Assembly (NCBI GenBank): GCA_021464415.1
Contig: CM038466.1
Span: 36,610,833-36,674,832, forward strand
Direction of reading: 5' to 3'
DNA from: Lonicera japonica
Lineage: Eukaryota > Streptophyta > Magnoliopsida > Dipsacales > Caprifoliaceae
Length of the DNA stretch: 64,000 nt
In this document: positions 34,114-44,100 of the stretch, piece after piece
Position numbering within the stretch: the stretch's first letter is position 1
Layout of the letters: each line of letters begins with the position of its first letter
Translations under genes and position numbers: made by a program
The notes under the pieces: generated by a model
Database searches by the model: none
What the model saw: only the letters and a program-made list of their open reading frames with translations
Told to the model about the DNA's origin: nothing

Positions 34114-35472
34114 TGTGAGAATCCGCAAATGCGACCCCCGGGTCTCAACCCCTCGTTGGTGGGCGTCTGAAACGTCGGAAAGGATTCCGTTGTTCCATTT
34201 GCTTCTATGTGTTGATAATTCATATCGGGTGTCCCTCTATCCTATTTCTAGATGCAAGAGGGTTCGTTCAGAGTCGCCAGTACGTTTTACGAGAAAACGG
34301 ACAAAATAGTTGTGTAAGAGGAAAGGCTACAGGTAAGCCTTTCTTTACACGTTTGTCTACGAAACCAGGATTCTATAGAGTTCGGGAACTATATTACGGT
34401 TTGGGAAGGTGTTAAGCACCCATTCCGCCCTTTCGGTCTCTAGTGGTTTTATATGTTTACTCTATGTTGGAAAACTTGGATGCTTTTACTGATATTCTAC
34501 TGCTTTCTGGAAATAACTAATGAAAACCTGATTTTCGAGCGCGTTAGGAATCTACCACAACTATGTCGCCACTTCGCTTACTAGGACGGGGATCGACCTG
34601 CCCGGTCAGGTCGCGGGGTGCGGGGCAGCGCCCCGTTAGAAAAATCGAGTTTTAAACAAGTCTACAATAAAACTAATATACAAATATCTTATTTAATTAC
34701 TAGAAGAGACTTTAGTTACCTTCCCGACGATATATATAAGAATAAGAGAGAGAAAATATAATACGGCAGAGAAGACCTCCGGCGAATATTAGCTTTTCCT
34801 CTTAGAAATATTTCCAGCGGTCTGACTCTAGAAGGTGGTACACCGGGTGCCAAGATTAGATCCGAGACTCTTGCGGAAATAAATGTTATCGCAGATGCTT
34901 CCGGGGAAGGCTTAAAGATTAGAAAATATCAGAGAGAATAAGGAATTTTAGTATAGAAATTGTGGCGAGAAGTTGCCGTCCAGAACCCTTGGGGGTGTTG
35001 GCCTATTTATAGTGCTCGGAGAGATTGTCGCGCGACATTCCCCAGAAAGGGCAAGTGTCGCGCGACATATCTCTTTGTCGCGCGACAAACGGCTGAAGTG
35101 ATGGGTTCTGACACTGTGATGTGTCAGAAAGTGGTTGGTCGGGTGCAGAGAGGGATTGTCGCGCGACATAGTGGGATTGTCGCGCGACAAGCGGCTGAAG
35201 TGATGGCTCCTGACACTGTGATGTGTCAGAAAGTGGTTGGTCGGGTGCAGAGATAGATTGTCGCGCGACATAGTGGGATTGTCGCGCGACATTCCAATGA
35301 TTGTCGCGCGACAATGTGATATGTCGTGCGACAATCCTTCATAAAAAAGGTTTGTTGGCCAACAAACCCACCAAGGGTAGTTTCGGGTGCTTGGGTGGGT
35401 CCCGAACCTAAAAACAGTAGTTCTCGAAGGTCGTTAGGGTTCTTGCGGGGGTCACGGATCGGGGTGTCTACA
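34114..35472 (-). mobile_element. R1 5' LTR
   Basis: 1359 bp, differing from the 3' LTR only by a missing G in CTCGGAGAG (about 35018) and a missing C in the ATTCCCC run (about 35042). The palindrome cluster is at 35026-35333 and the TATA-like TATTTATA at 35004-35011, all on the minus strand, so transcription should start near 34975 and run into gag. Confidence 0.97.
35004..35333 (-). promoter_or_regulatory. R1 LTR promoter with TATA box and palindrome cluster
   Basis: Eight exact TGTCGCGCGACA sites and one TGTCGTGCGACA variant lie within 308 bp, the nearest 14 bp upstream of the TATA-like box. This is the promoter expected to make R1 genomic RNA. All sites are intact in this young copy, in contrast to R2. 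Confidence 0.75.
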
Positions 35473-36808
35473 GACAATGCCATAAATAAGTAGGATTCGA
35501 ATCATCAGACTTGATTCTCTTGTTATTTACGTTATAAACAGGTATTTCAAGATTTAGAATATAAAGACCATCCAATAATTGTCCAATACCATATTGCATA
35601 TTATTCAAAGAAAATGAACAACGTTTGTCCTTAAAATTGAATTCAAAACCTTCTTCGTCTAACAAAGAAATAGAAATAATGTTTCTGCTAAAAGCAGGCA
35701 CATAGTAACAATTATTTAATTCTAAAATTAATCCTGAAGGCAAAAGAATCTCAAATGTTCCTACAGCTAGAGCGGCAACTTTTGCTCGATTTCCAACGCG
35801 TAGGTCCACTTCTCCTTTAGCCAGCTTCCTACTCCTTTTGAGTCCCTGTACATTTGCACAAATGTGAGATGCACTACCAGTATCTAATACCCAAGAAGTA
35901 GAAGAAGCTGAAGTAACATTTACTTCTATAACGTAAGTACCTGAAGACGAAGGGGCTAGTCCCTTCTTTTTGTCGTCAAGGTATTTCTTGCAGTTTCTCT
36001 TCCAATGACCCTTTTCATTGCAGTGAAAACATATCATTTCAGCTTGTGGATTAGGCTTGGGCTCAGAATCTTGCTTCTTGTTCTTCCAGTTCTTAACTGG
36101 AGCTTTACCTTTGCCTTTGGCATTGGACTTTCCTTTGCCATTTCCACCCTTCTTGAAACCCTTTCCCTTTTGAACCATCAGAACATTATTCTTACCTTTC
36201 TTAACAATATTCTGCTCAGCTGTTTTCAGCATCCCATGCATCTCAGTTAATGTCTTCTCCAAGCTGTGCATATTGAAGTTCATAATGAAACCATCATATG
36301 ACTCAGGCAGCGACTGGAGAATGACATCAGTGGCCAGCTCTTGGCTAATAGTTGTCCCCAACCTTTCTAGGTGATCAATGTACCCAATCATTTTGAGTAC
36401 ATGAGGACTAACTGAGCCTCCCTCAGGAAGCTTGCAAGAAAACAAAGACTTAGTAGTCTCGAAGCGTTCGACTCGAGCTTGTTCCTGAAACAAACTCTTT
36501 AGTTCCTTAACCATGTCGAATGCATTCATGTTTTCAAACTGCTTCTGCAGATCAGCATTCATGCTAGCAAGCATGAGACATGAAACATCTAAATCATCAT
36601 TCAGATGCTTCTGATATGCATCTTTCTGTGCACGAGGAGCATTAGCTGCTGGTTCTTCAGGAATAGCATTTTCGAGGACATAATCTTTCCTCTCCTGTTT
36701 GAGAACAATTCTCAGATTCCTAAACCAGTCTAGGAAGTTGGTTGTATTTAGTTTTTTCTTCTCAAGGACAGATCGCAACGAAAAAGCGGTTGTGTTATGG
36801 TTCGTCAT
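35473..36808 (-). pseudogene. Copia C gag and protease (cut by R1)
   Basis: The frame starts at the ATG at 36808 (MTNHNTTAFSLRSVLEKKKL) and stays open up to the R1 junction. Gag domain: LNTTNFLDWFRNLRIVLKQE, ASMNADLQKQFENMNAFDM, then a Lys/Gly-rich segment and a perfect CCHC knuckle (CFHCNEKGHWKRNC, about residues 267-280). Protease: WVLDTGSASHICAN with catalytic DTG. The pre-integrase zinc region begins with YLWHC, and R1 sits exactly there; the zinc region continues at 25166. No stop or frame change is seen in this part. Gag-pol of this type works as a single polyprotein in the cytoplasm. Confidence 0.95.
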
Positions 36809-38427
36809 CTATCTACAGCAAAATAACATATGCAAACATTTAATATGCTTATTTATAAAAAATTCCTACTATGTCTTACACACAATTGTCCCAATAGGAC
36901 ATAGTAGGTCCAAGATCCATATTACACAAGGTATTAAGAAAGCTTTGGCTTTTCACTTAAACTTTGTTAATTAGGTAAGCAACATTTGTTAATTACATCC
37001 TATGTAATTCTTGGTTTGTTGAGTTTTACATCTTATGTTTCGGCTTCTCAACACTTTGCCTCAAGGCCCAAAACCGTTTTGATGGCCCGTGAAATCAAAC
37101 CAATACTTTTCTGATTTATGGATGTCCGACTTCCATACTATTAATTTATGATGATTTAAGATAACCCCGTTTTGGCAGGCGTCTTCTAAAATAATCATAA
37201 AATTAATAGTTATCAGTATTGGAAAGGCACAAATAATTTCATTTGTTCTAGGGACATAAATATGCAGTCTCACAATAATACAACAGAATATTTAAACATG
37301 CATCAACCAAAAATATGTGATATAGTATGGCCAGAGAAATAAAGCTACTAATTAACTATGCTCTCCCATCCTTTGTAGCTTTGGACATTCCAAAGTTCTT
37401 GGCTATCTTCTCTTGTGATGAGGGATCCTCCATCTTCTATGCGAGGTAATTATACAATCAATTGTACATCCTAATACAAGAGACTAGTAATTGAAACTAG
37501 TAATTGAAATTACATTGCAAAACAAAAAAACGACACGCAGGCCGTATTTATATATTACAATAAAAACAAGACGACACGCAGGCCGTATTTAGTTTGGCCA
37601 TACTATATCACTATAAATAATAACCCTGCAAGTTAGTATTATCCCATAACACAACACATTGCATACTCATAAAAGGAAACATAAATTTAATCAATTATTA
37701 AATAAACAATTAGGGGTCGAGGGGCAACGCCCCCGCGGGGTTTGGGGCAGCGCCCCAACGGGGTCGAGGGGCAGCGCCCCCGCGGGGTTTGGGGCAGCGC
37801 CCCAACCGGGGTCCGGGGGGTGGACACCCCGGCGGCGGTCCCGCTGGCTCGGTGTATGACCTGCAAGAGAATCATACTTCTGCCACCGTGGAAAATTTGA
37901 ACGATTTCAAATTATTTCCTCCAGAAACGTGTCTGATCTTATCAGACAGATTCGTCTAGACTAATCACATTAATCTGCCCTATCTCGTTAATCAAATCAA
38001 CGTGAACGAACCCGATAGCCGTGATCTCATCAAGTCTATCAGATTGCGTAAACCCTAAACGAACGATTCTGAAAAACGCTAAACATGATAATTGCGGAAT
38101 TAAAATCACAACAGCATATGATGAACCCTAATCAAAAACGACTTAACAGAATCATGAACATGTCGATAACAGTCATACAATAATCACGTTTTTGACATAT
38201 CAGATCTCTATTAATCAGATTATAAAGGGACATATCGTATATGTAAACTGATTAACGAAAACAGAAACATGCTACAGAAAACGATTAACCCATTAATCGA
38301 TATTACTAAAACCTAGCATGATACTAAAATCCGAATATGAAATTAATCGAAATTTTAAACGAGAACAGATCTTCAAGTTATAAAACGATTATAATCATGA
38401 TCGAAATTAAAGAACAGCAATAACCTT
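36809..38427 (-). other. Copia C 5' leader
   Basis: About 1.6 kb of AT-rich, non-coding leader between primer site and gag. It contains a GC-rich repeat (37713-37806) and, at about 37530-37600, two copies of the block ACGACACGCAGGCCGTATTT. A long leader is usual for Copia elements with long LTRs. Confidence 0.75.
37713..37806. repeat. GC-rich tandem repeat (2 x 47 bp) with GGGGCAGCGCCCC hairpins
   Basis: Two near-identical 47-bp units of the form GGGGTCGAGGGGCA...CCCGCGGGG...TTTGGGGCAGCGCCCCAAC. Each GGGGC-AGC-GCCCC can fold into a 5-bp GC hairpin with a 3-base loop. The GC content stands out sharply from the AT-rich leader. The same hairpin word occurs in the R-family LTRs near 25675, 34620 and 40305. 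Confidence 0.85.
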
Positions 38428-38439
38428 GCTCTGATACCA
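38428..38439 (-). other. Primer-binding site of Copia C
   Basis: The minus strand reads TGGTATCAGAGC, a perfect 12-base match to the plant initiator tRNA-Met site, one base away from the LTR end at 38441. Confidence 0.95.
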
Positions 38440-38440
38440 C

Positions 38441-39772
38441 TGTTATGAAATTAGGGCAGTAATCATGCATCGCATACACTAATTTACGCACTAATCATTG
38501 AATCCTATGATCTATGCAGTTCAATAAAATCGACAGATGACATACCTTAATCGAGATTTGATGTCAATGAAACGAACAGGATGGATCTGATCCTTCTGTT
38601 GTTGTCGTCCTTAGCGTAGAAAACACGACGCCTCTACGGTATGCACACACGAACGAGATGAGATCTTGCTTGGTGTACTAGCGCCCTCTAGGGTTCTCTC
38701 TGCTATTTCGAATTTTCTTGCCTCTCTCAATTTCATTAACGGCCAAGAAGAACAAAGGTTCCCTTTTATAAGGGAACCCTAGTGAGAACCCTAAGCAACA
38801 AACGAACTGGGCCCAAGTCCAACTTGGCCCGTTTTAATTCGTTTTGATCCAACTCGTTTTGGTGTGCGACCCTGTAGGTTTTACACTCTTTGGCCGTACA
38901 ATTAAAACCCGTTTTATTATACGAACAGTAAGCGGTTTCTAGTAAAACATTACTATTATCCAAAGGGTATAAAGGTCAAAAACGACACAACCTTAAATTG
39001 ATATTTCACACATTAACTCCTTTTGTCAATCGATATCTAGATTGAACACAAGACTAGGCAAGTGTCATTCTTGTATAGTTCAATCTTTATTTCTTGATCT
39101 CTAAGTATAATTAATCCAAAACAAATGACATCTCATTTGTGCATGGCCATGCAAATATTAATTACACTTATCAAGGGGCCCAACGATATCTCTCTCAATA
39201 TATGAGAGTGACAAATCCCATCTTGATCAACCACATACCTCTACATAGTTCATAGTATGCTCGGTCATCATCTTTATAATTACTCGGTCAAGAGCAACGT
39301 TTGATAATGCCTGACATGCTAATCCCTATGTTGGTAACCATGGCGATCTCAGGTCTGAGGATAATACGATATCACAAATGGGGAACATCACTGATGACAT
39401 TATGTAACACTCCTCGCAGTGTCCCCAAAGCGGGTCAGTCCAATACTTTGTTCCCTAACAAGTATCAGTATGTTCAGCTTGATATCTCCATATCCATGAC
39501 TTGTGGAACATAGTCATCAGCTGACCCATACTCTAATCATTATATCAATGTGATCCTAGGTTATTGATACATGATTAGGGACATCTAAACAATATTATTA
39601 TTACATTACTAGCATCCCACAATCTAGTCACGTACTTGATGAACTAGTATTAATAAATATTATTTACAAGAGATTATAAAGTAAAATAAATAAACTTTAT
39701 TAATAAAAATAAGCATAAGATATCCAAGTACAAATCATAATCTATGAATAGTCCTAGGACATATCTCTTTCA
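38441..39772 (-). mobile_element. 5' LTR of Copia C
   Basis: 1332 bp, TGTTATGAAATT to CTCTTTCA on the plus strand. It is the same length as the 3' LTR and looks identical. Outside it the R3 LTR resumes with GACAAACCCC. Confidence 0.95.
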
Positions 39773-40819
39773 GACAAACCCCTCTGCACCCGACCAACCA
39801 CTTTCTGACACATCACAGTGTCAGGACCCATCACTTCAGCCGTTTGTCGCACGACATACAGGAATGTCGCGCGACACATGCCTTTTTTGGGGAAATGTCG
39901 CGCGACAATCTTCCCCGAGCACTATAAATAGGCCAACACCCCCAAGGGTTCAAGACGGCAACTTCTCGCCACAATTTCTATACTAAAATTCCTTATTCTC
40001 TCTCATATTTTCTAATCTTTAAGCCTTCTCCGGAAGCATCTGCGATAACATTTATTTCCGCAAGAGTCTTGGATCTAATCTTGGCACCCGGAGTGCCACT
40101 TTCTAGAGTCAGACCGCTGGAAATATTTCTAAGAGGAAAAGCTAATATTCGCCGGAGGTCTTCTCTGCCATATTATATTTTCTCTCTCTTATTCTTATAT
40201 ATATCGTCGGGAAGGTAACTAAAGTCTCTTCTAGTAATTAAATAAGATATTTGTATATTAGTTTTATTGTAGACTTGTTTAAAACTCGACTTTTCTAACG
40301 GGGCGCTGCCCCGCACCCCGCGACCTGACCGAGCAGGTCGATCCCCGTCCTAGTAAGCGAAGTGGCGACATAGTTGTGGTAGATTCCTAACGCGCTCGAA
40401 AAACAGGTTTTCATTAGTTATTTCCAGAAAGCAGTAGAATATCAGTAAAAGCATCTAAGTTTTTCAACATAGAATAAACATATAAGACCACTAGAGACCG
40501 AAAGGGCGGAATGGGTGCTTAACACCTTCCCAAATCGTAATGTAGTTCCCGAACCCTATAGAATCCTGGTTTCGTAGACAAATGTGTAAAGAGAGGCTTA
40601 TCTGTAGCCTTCCCTTTTACACAACTATTTTGTCCGTTTTCTCGTAAAACGTACTGGCGACTCTGAACAAACCCTCTTGCATCTAGAAATAGGATAGAGG
40701 GACACCCGATATGAATTATCAACACGTAGAAGCAAATGGAACAACAGAATCCTTTCCGATGTTTCAGACGCCCACCAACGGGAATGAGAACCCGGGGGTC
40801 GCATTTGCGGATTCTCACA
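39773..40819 (+). mobile_element. R3 solo LTR, right part with promoter
   Basis: It continues the LTR cut at 21186. It holds several palindromes (exact ones at 39865-39876 and 39896-39907, with a CpG-decayed TGTCGCACGACA at about 39845), a TATA box TATAAATA at 39923-39930, the R-U5 hairpin region near 40300 and the LTR end at 40819. It would fire rightwards into the R2 antisense genes. Confidence 0.9.
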
Positions 40820-40824
40820 GTGTG

Positions 40825-41142
40825 CGGTTTTTAGCAATCTTTTCGAAAACTGCTTCTCTGAAGTACCCCTGCAGGAGATAAAATGAGACAAAGGTCAAAA
40901 AATCAGGGGAGGGAGGTGATTGTCGCGCGACACTTCGGTGGCCAGGCTCTTTGTCGCACGACAATGTGGCCATTTGTCGCGCGACAAACTGCTCCACTAT
41001 ATAAGCCCCTTGCTGAGCTCATTCCACCTCATTCTCTCCTTCCTCTTTCTCTCTCTAGCTCTCTTTCTCTCTTCTCCCAAGCGCGGAAGCCCTGCCGCTT
41101 TTCTGACTTTTTACAATTTTCTCATACTCTACTTACACTCAG
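40825..41142 (+). promoter_or_regulatory. Promoter and leader of R2 antisense gene 1
   Basis: Palindromes: exact TGTCGCGCGACA at 40921 and 40975, and a TGTCGCACGACA variant at 40952. A TATA box TATATAAG at 40998-41005 follows 11 bp after the last one. A pyrimidine-rich leader (CTCTCTCTAGCTCTC) precedes the ATG at 41143. Arrangement and spacing mirror the LTR promoter of the same family. It lies on the plus strand, opposite to R2 genomic transcription. Confidence 0.7.
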
Positions 41143-44100
41143 ATGGATCCTGCACAGCCAGATAGATTAGAGGGTGACCAGGAGGAGGTCACTTTTACTG
41201 ACGCTCAGGGCGTTCTCCGGTGCAGCCCTCACCATGATGACTGGGAGGACCTTGATTGGTACGGTGAGGATGGGGTAGACCGCGGTCGGGCGGTGGTCTA
41301 CCGAGACGTTACCCGGGCTGCTCCGATTCCGGACGTTCTGTGGCTCTTGATGGAGCATGTTTCTCACGAGATTCGTTGACGATCTCTGGTATGTCTTCTT
41401 TTCGTGTTTTTATCTATTTTGTTATTTCTGTCGTTTCCTGTATGTATTTTAAACAATGTTAGTATGCATGTCTGCCTAGAAATAACGTCCGATTTAGTAA
41501 ACACATACTTTTTACCTGTGATACCTCTTAGGTTTTGGAAAATTACATAATTTACCCCATAGCCCTATAACTCTTAAAATTACACCAAAGTACCCTTAGT
41601 TTTGGAAAACTACATAATTTACCCCTATAACCCTATATCTCTCATAATTACACCAAAGTACCACGAGGTTTGAAAAATTACATAATTTACCCTTATAACC
41701 CTATATCTCTCAGAATTACACCAAAGTACCCTCAGGTTTTGAAAAATTACATAATTTACCCTTATAACCTTATATCTCTCATAATTACACCAAAGTACCC
41801 TCAGGTTTTGGAAAATTACATAATTTACCCCTATAACCCTATAACTCTCATAATTACACCAAAGTACCCTCAGGTTTAGAAAATTACAATTTTTACCCTT
41901 ATGACCCTATAACTCTCAAAATTACACCAATGTATCCTCAGGTTTGGAAAATTACATAATTTACCCTTATGACCCTATAACTCTCATAATGACACCAAAG
42001 TACCCTCAGGTTTTGGAAAATTACATAATTTACCCTTATGACCCTATAACTCTCATAATTACACCAAAGTAACCTCATATTTTGAAAAACTACATAATTT
42101 ACCCTTATGACCCTATGACTCTCATAATTACACCAAAGTACCCTCAAGTTTTGGAAAATTACATAATTTACCCTTATGACCCTATAACTCTCATAATTAC
42201 ACCAAAGTACCCTCAGGTTTTGGAAAATTACATAATTTACCCCTATAACCCTATAACTCTCATAATTACACCAAAGTACCCTTAGGTTTGGAAAATTACA
42301 ATTTTTAGCCTTATGACCCTATAACTCTCATAATTATACCAATGTACCCTTAGGTTTGGAAAATTACATAATTTACCCTTATGACCCTATGACTCTCATA
42401 ATTACACTAAAGTACCCTCAGGTTTTGGAAAATTACATAATTTACCCTTATGACCCTATAACTCTCATAATTACACCAAAGTACCCTCAGGTTTTGGAAA
42501 ATTATATAATTTACCCCTATAACCCTATAACTCTCATAATTATACCAAAGTACCCTCAGGTTTGGAAAATTACAATTTTTACCCTTATGACCCTATAACT
42601 CTCATAATTACACCAATGTACCCTCAGGTTTGGAAAATTACATAATTTACCCTTATGACCCTATAACTCTCATAATTACACCAAAGTACCCTCAGGTTTT
42701 GGAAAATTTACATAATTTACCCTTATGACCCTATAACTCTCATAATTACACCAAAGTAACCTCATAATCCTGTACTCGTTCTTTTGTCTACAATGGGTTG
42801 GTCGTGGTTGGGGTTCCCCCAACACCACTTCTTTAGAGTGGCGACAGGCACCGGCCCTTGTCCAGGAGTTGCTCCTTGCGACTCCTTTCGGTTCTTTTTT
42901 TGATGCCCTTTCGGAGCGGGTATCTAGGGCAGCTGTGTTGGTGTCGGCTCTGGCCTGTCACTAGTTGGACACCACCCATACATGACGATGACCCCCCTCA
43001 ATTTATTTGCTTTGACCGGGATTCCCTCAGGGGGTGTCCCTATCCAGATTGACGTCGCCTTGCGTCTGACAGCGGAGGGCATCGTTGGTGCTCTAGGATG
43101 GTTTCCAGAGCGACGGAGTTCCGGTGATATGATTCCTCGGGCTGTTTTGGTCACGCGCCTGGCGATGGAGAGAACCAGATTGATTACTTCGGGAGCGCTG
43201 ATGACCCGCCAGGAGGTGCATCAGTATGCTCGTGTCCTCCTGTTACTGATGCTCCATGACTTGTTCGAGGCTCGTGGGAGGGACCCGGCCCATCTCTGGT
43301 GGCTGCCCTATCTTAGAGATTTCAGCATCATGTTCGATTATGACTGGGGGGCTTTATTCTGGTTGTTCTATATGACGCTATGGACCAGGTTTCTCGTCAT
43401 TTAGCCCTGAATCTCAAGGGTTTTTCTTTGCTGTGGGAGGTATACACTTTTGTTCCTTTATCTTTGTTTCAGTCCTGTACATATTATCCGTTGATTATTT
43501 GCTGATATTCTTTATGTTTCCTCTTCAGAGTTGGTTCGTGGCGTATACACGTCTGGGTCGTGCCCAGGTGGATCTCCTCGTTGAGAACGAGGACCAGTTT
43601 TTTTTTATCCGCCGATTCATCGCGGGGAACTATAGGACTCCCTACGTATATCAGACTCGGGAGATCGGAGCTGCTGCCGTCCATGACTTGCTAGAGGAGC
43701 AGGTAATTATCTTTAGTATTCTTTCTTTTCAAAATAGATAAATGGTAAATAAAATATAAATCACTGAAGTAAAATTTTTTGTTTTTGTTCAGATTGAGTG
43801 GGCCCTCTAGGGTGATCTGGGTCTTCATTTCGGATATGGCCGTGCTCTGACTGCCTCGAGGTCTAGGCGGCTTATTAGGGACGAGTACGGCCTTCACTTC
43901 TATTTGGGCGAGAGAGTTATTCGCTAGCATACACCGGCCCAGTGGCCTAAAGTTCCCCTGTTTCCGCCAGTTCTGATGAGGCGGACGGGTGAGATTGACC
44001 TTATGACGGTGCAGGCGTTGGTCGACGGGCTCGGTTTTCAGACTTTCACCGAGGAAGGAGATTATGCTGCCTTCGCCGCCCGTTACTTGATGAGGGAGCC

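Larger units (their letters stand above)
25167..35472 (-). mobile_element. Tat/Ogre-type element R1: gag kept, pol lost, very young
   Basis: Direct LTRs (25167-26527, 1361 bp; 34114-35472, 1359 bp) differ by only two single-base indels that I can see, and a perfect 5-bp duplication GACAA flanks them (25162-25166, 35473-35477). Reading the minus strand: LTR, Tat-type primer site, leader, gag, a short integrase C-terminal tail, the conserved post-integrase box, remnants of two antisense genes with a tandem array between them, a second tandem array, purine tract, LTR. Protease, reverse transcriptase, RNase H and the integrase core are absent. It resembles elements described as gag-only non-autonomous (TR-GAG type). 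Confidence 0.93.
21187..39772 (-). mobile_element. Ty1/Copia element C, young, split by R1
   Basis: LTRs are 21187-22518 and 38441-39772, each exactly 1332 bp and apparently identical. The flanks are GACAC (21182-21186) and GACAA (39773-39777), a 5-bp duplication with one difference. A perfect tRNA-iMet primer site, gag-protease, integrase, reverse transcriptase, RNase H and a purine tract are all present on the minus strand. R1 with its duplication sits in the integrase zinc region. Without R1 the element is about 8.3 kb. Besides R1, a single-base frame break near 24530 is the only defect I see. Confidence 0.95.
20870..40819 (+). mobile_element. Solo Tat-family LTR R3, split by Copia C
   Basis: R3 consists of 20870-21186 and 39773-40819. 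It begins TGTAGACACCCCGATCC and ends GGATTCTCACA, the same LTR as R1 in the opposite orientation in the window. Both sides carry GTGTG (20865-20869 and 40820-40824), and no primer site or internal region follows, so it is a solo LTR left by recombination between two LTRs. Joined length without the inserted Copia duplication is about 1359 bp, equal to the R1 LTR. The R2 sequence resumes at 40825 in register with R1. Confidence 0.9.

Noticed and set aside
37659..37875. Gly/Pro-rich frames at the GC-rich Copia C leader
   Set aside because: They come from the 47-bp GC repeat; position in the leader and both-strand openness argue against coding.
41515..42775. CRISPR-like regular array
   Set aside because: Units are contiguous with no unique spacers, and the DNA is plant nuclear.
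43433..43741. Plus-strand 102-codon frame as a separate gene
   Set aside because: It reads through proposed intron 2, exon 3 and intron 3 of the PMD-like gene; only the exon 3 part has the family pattern.
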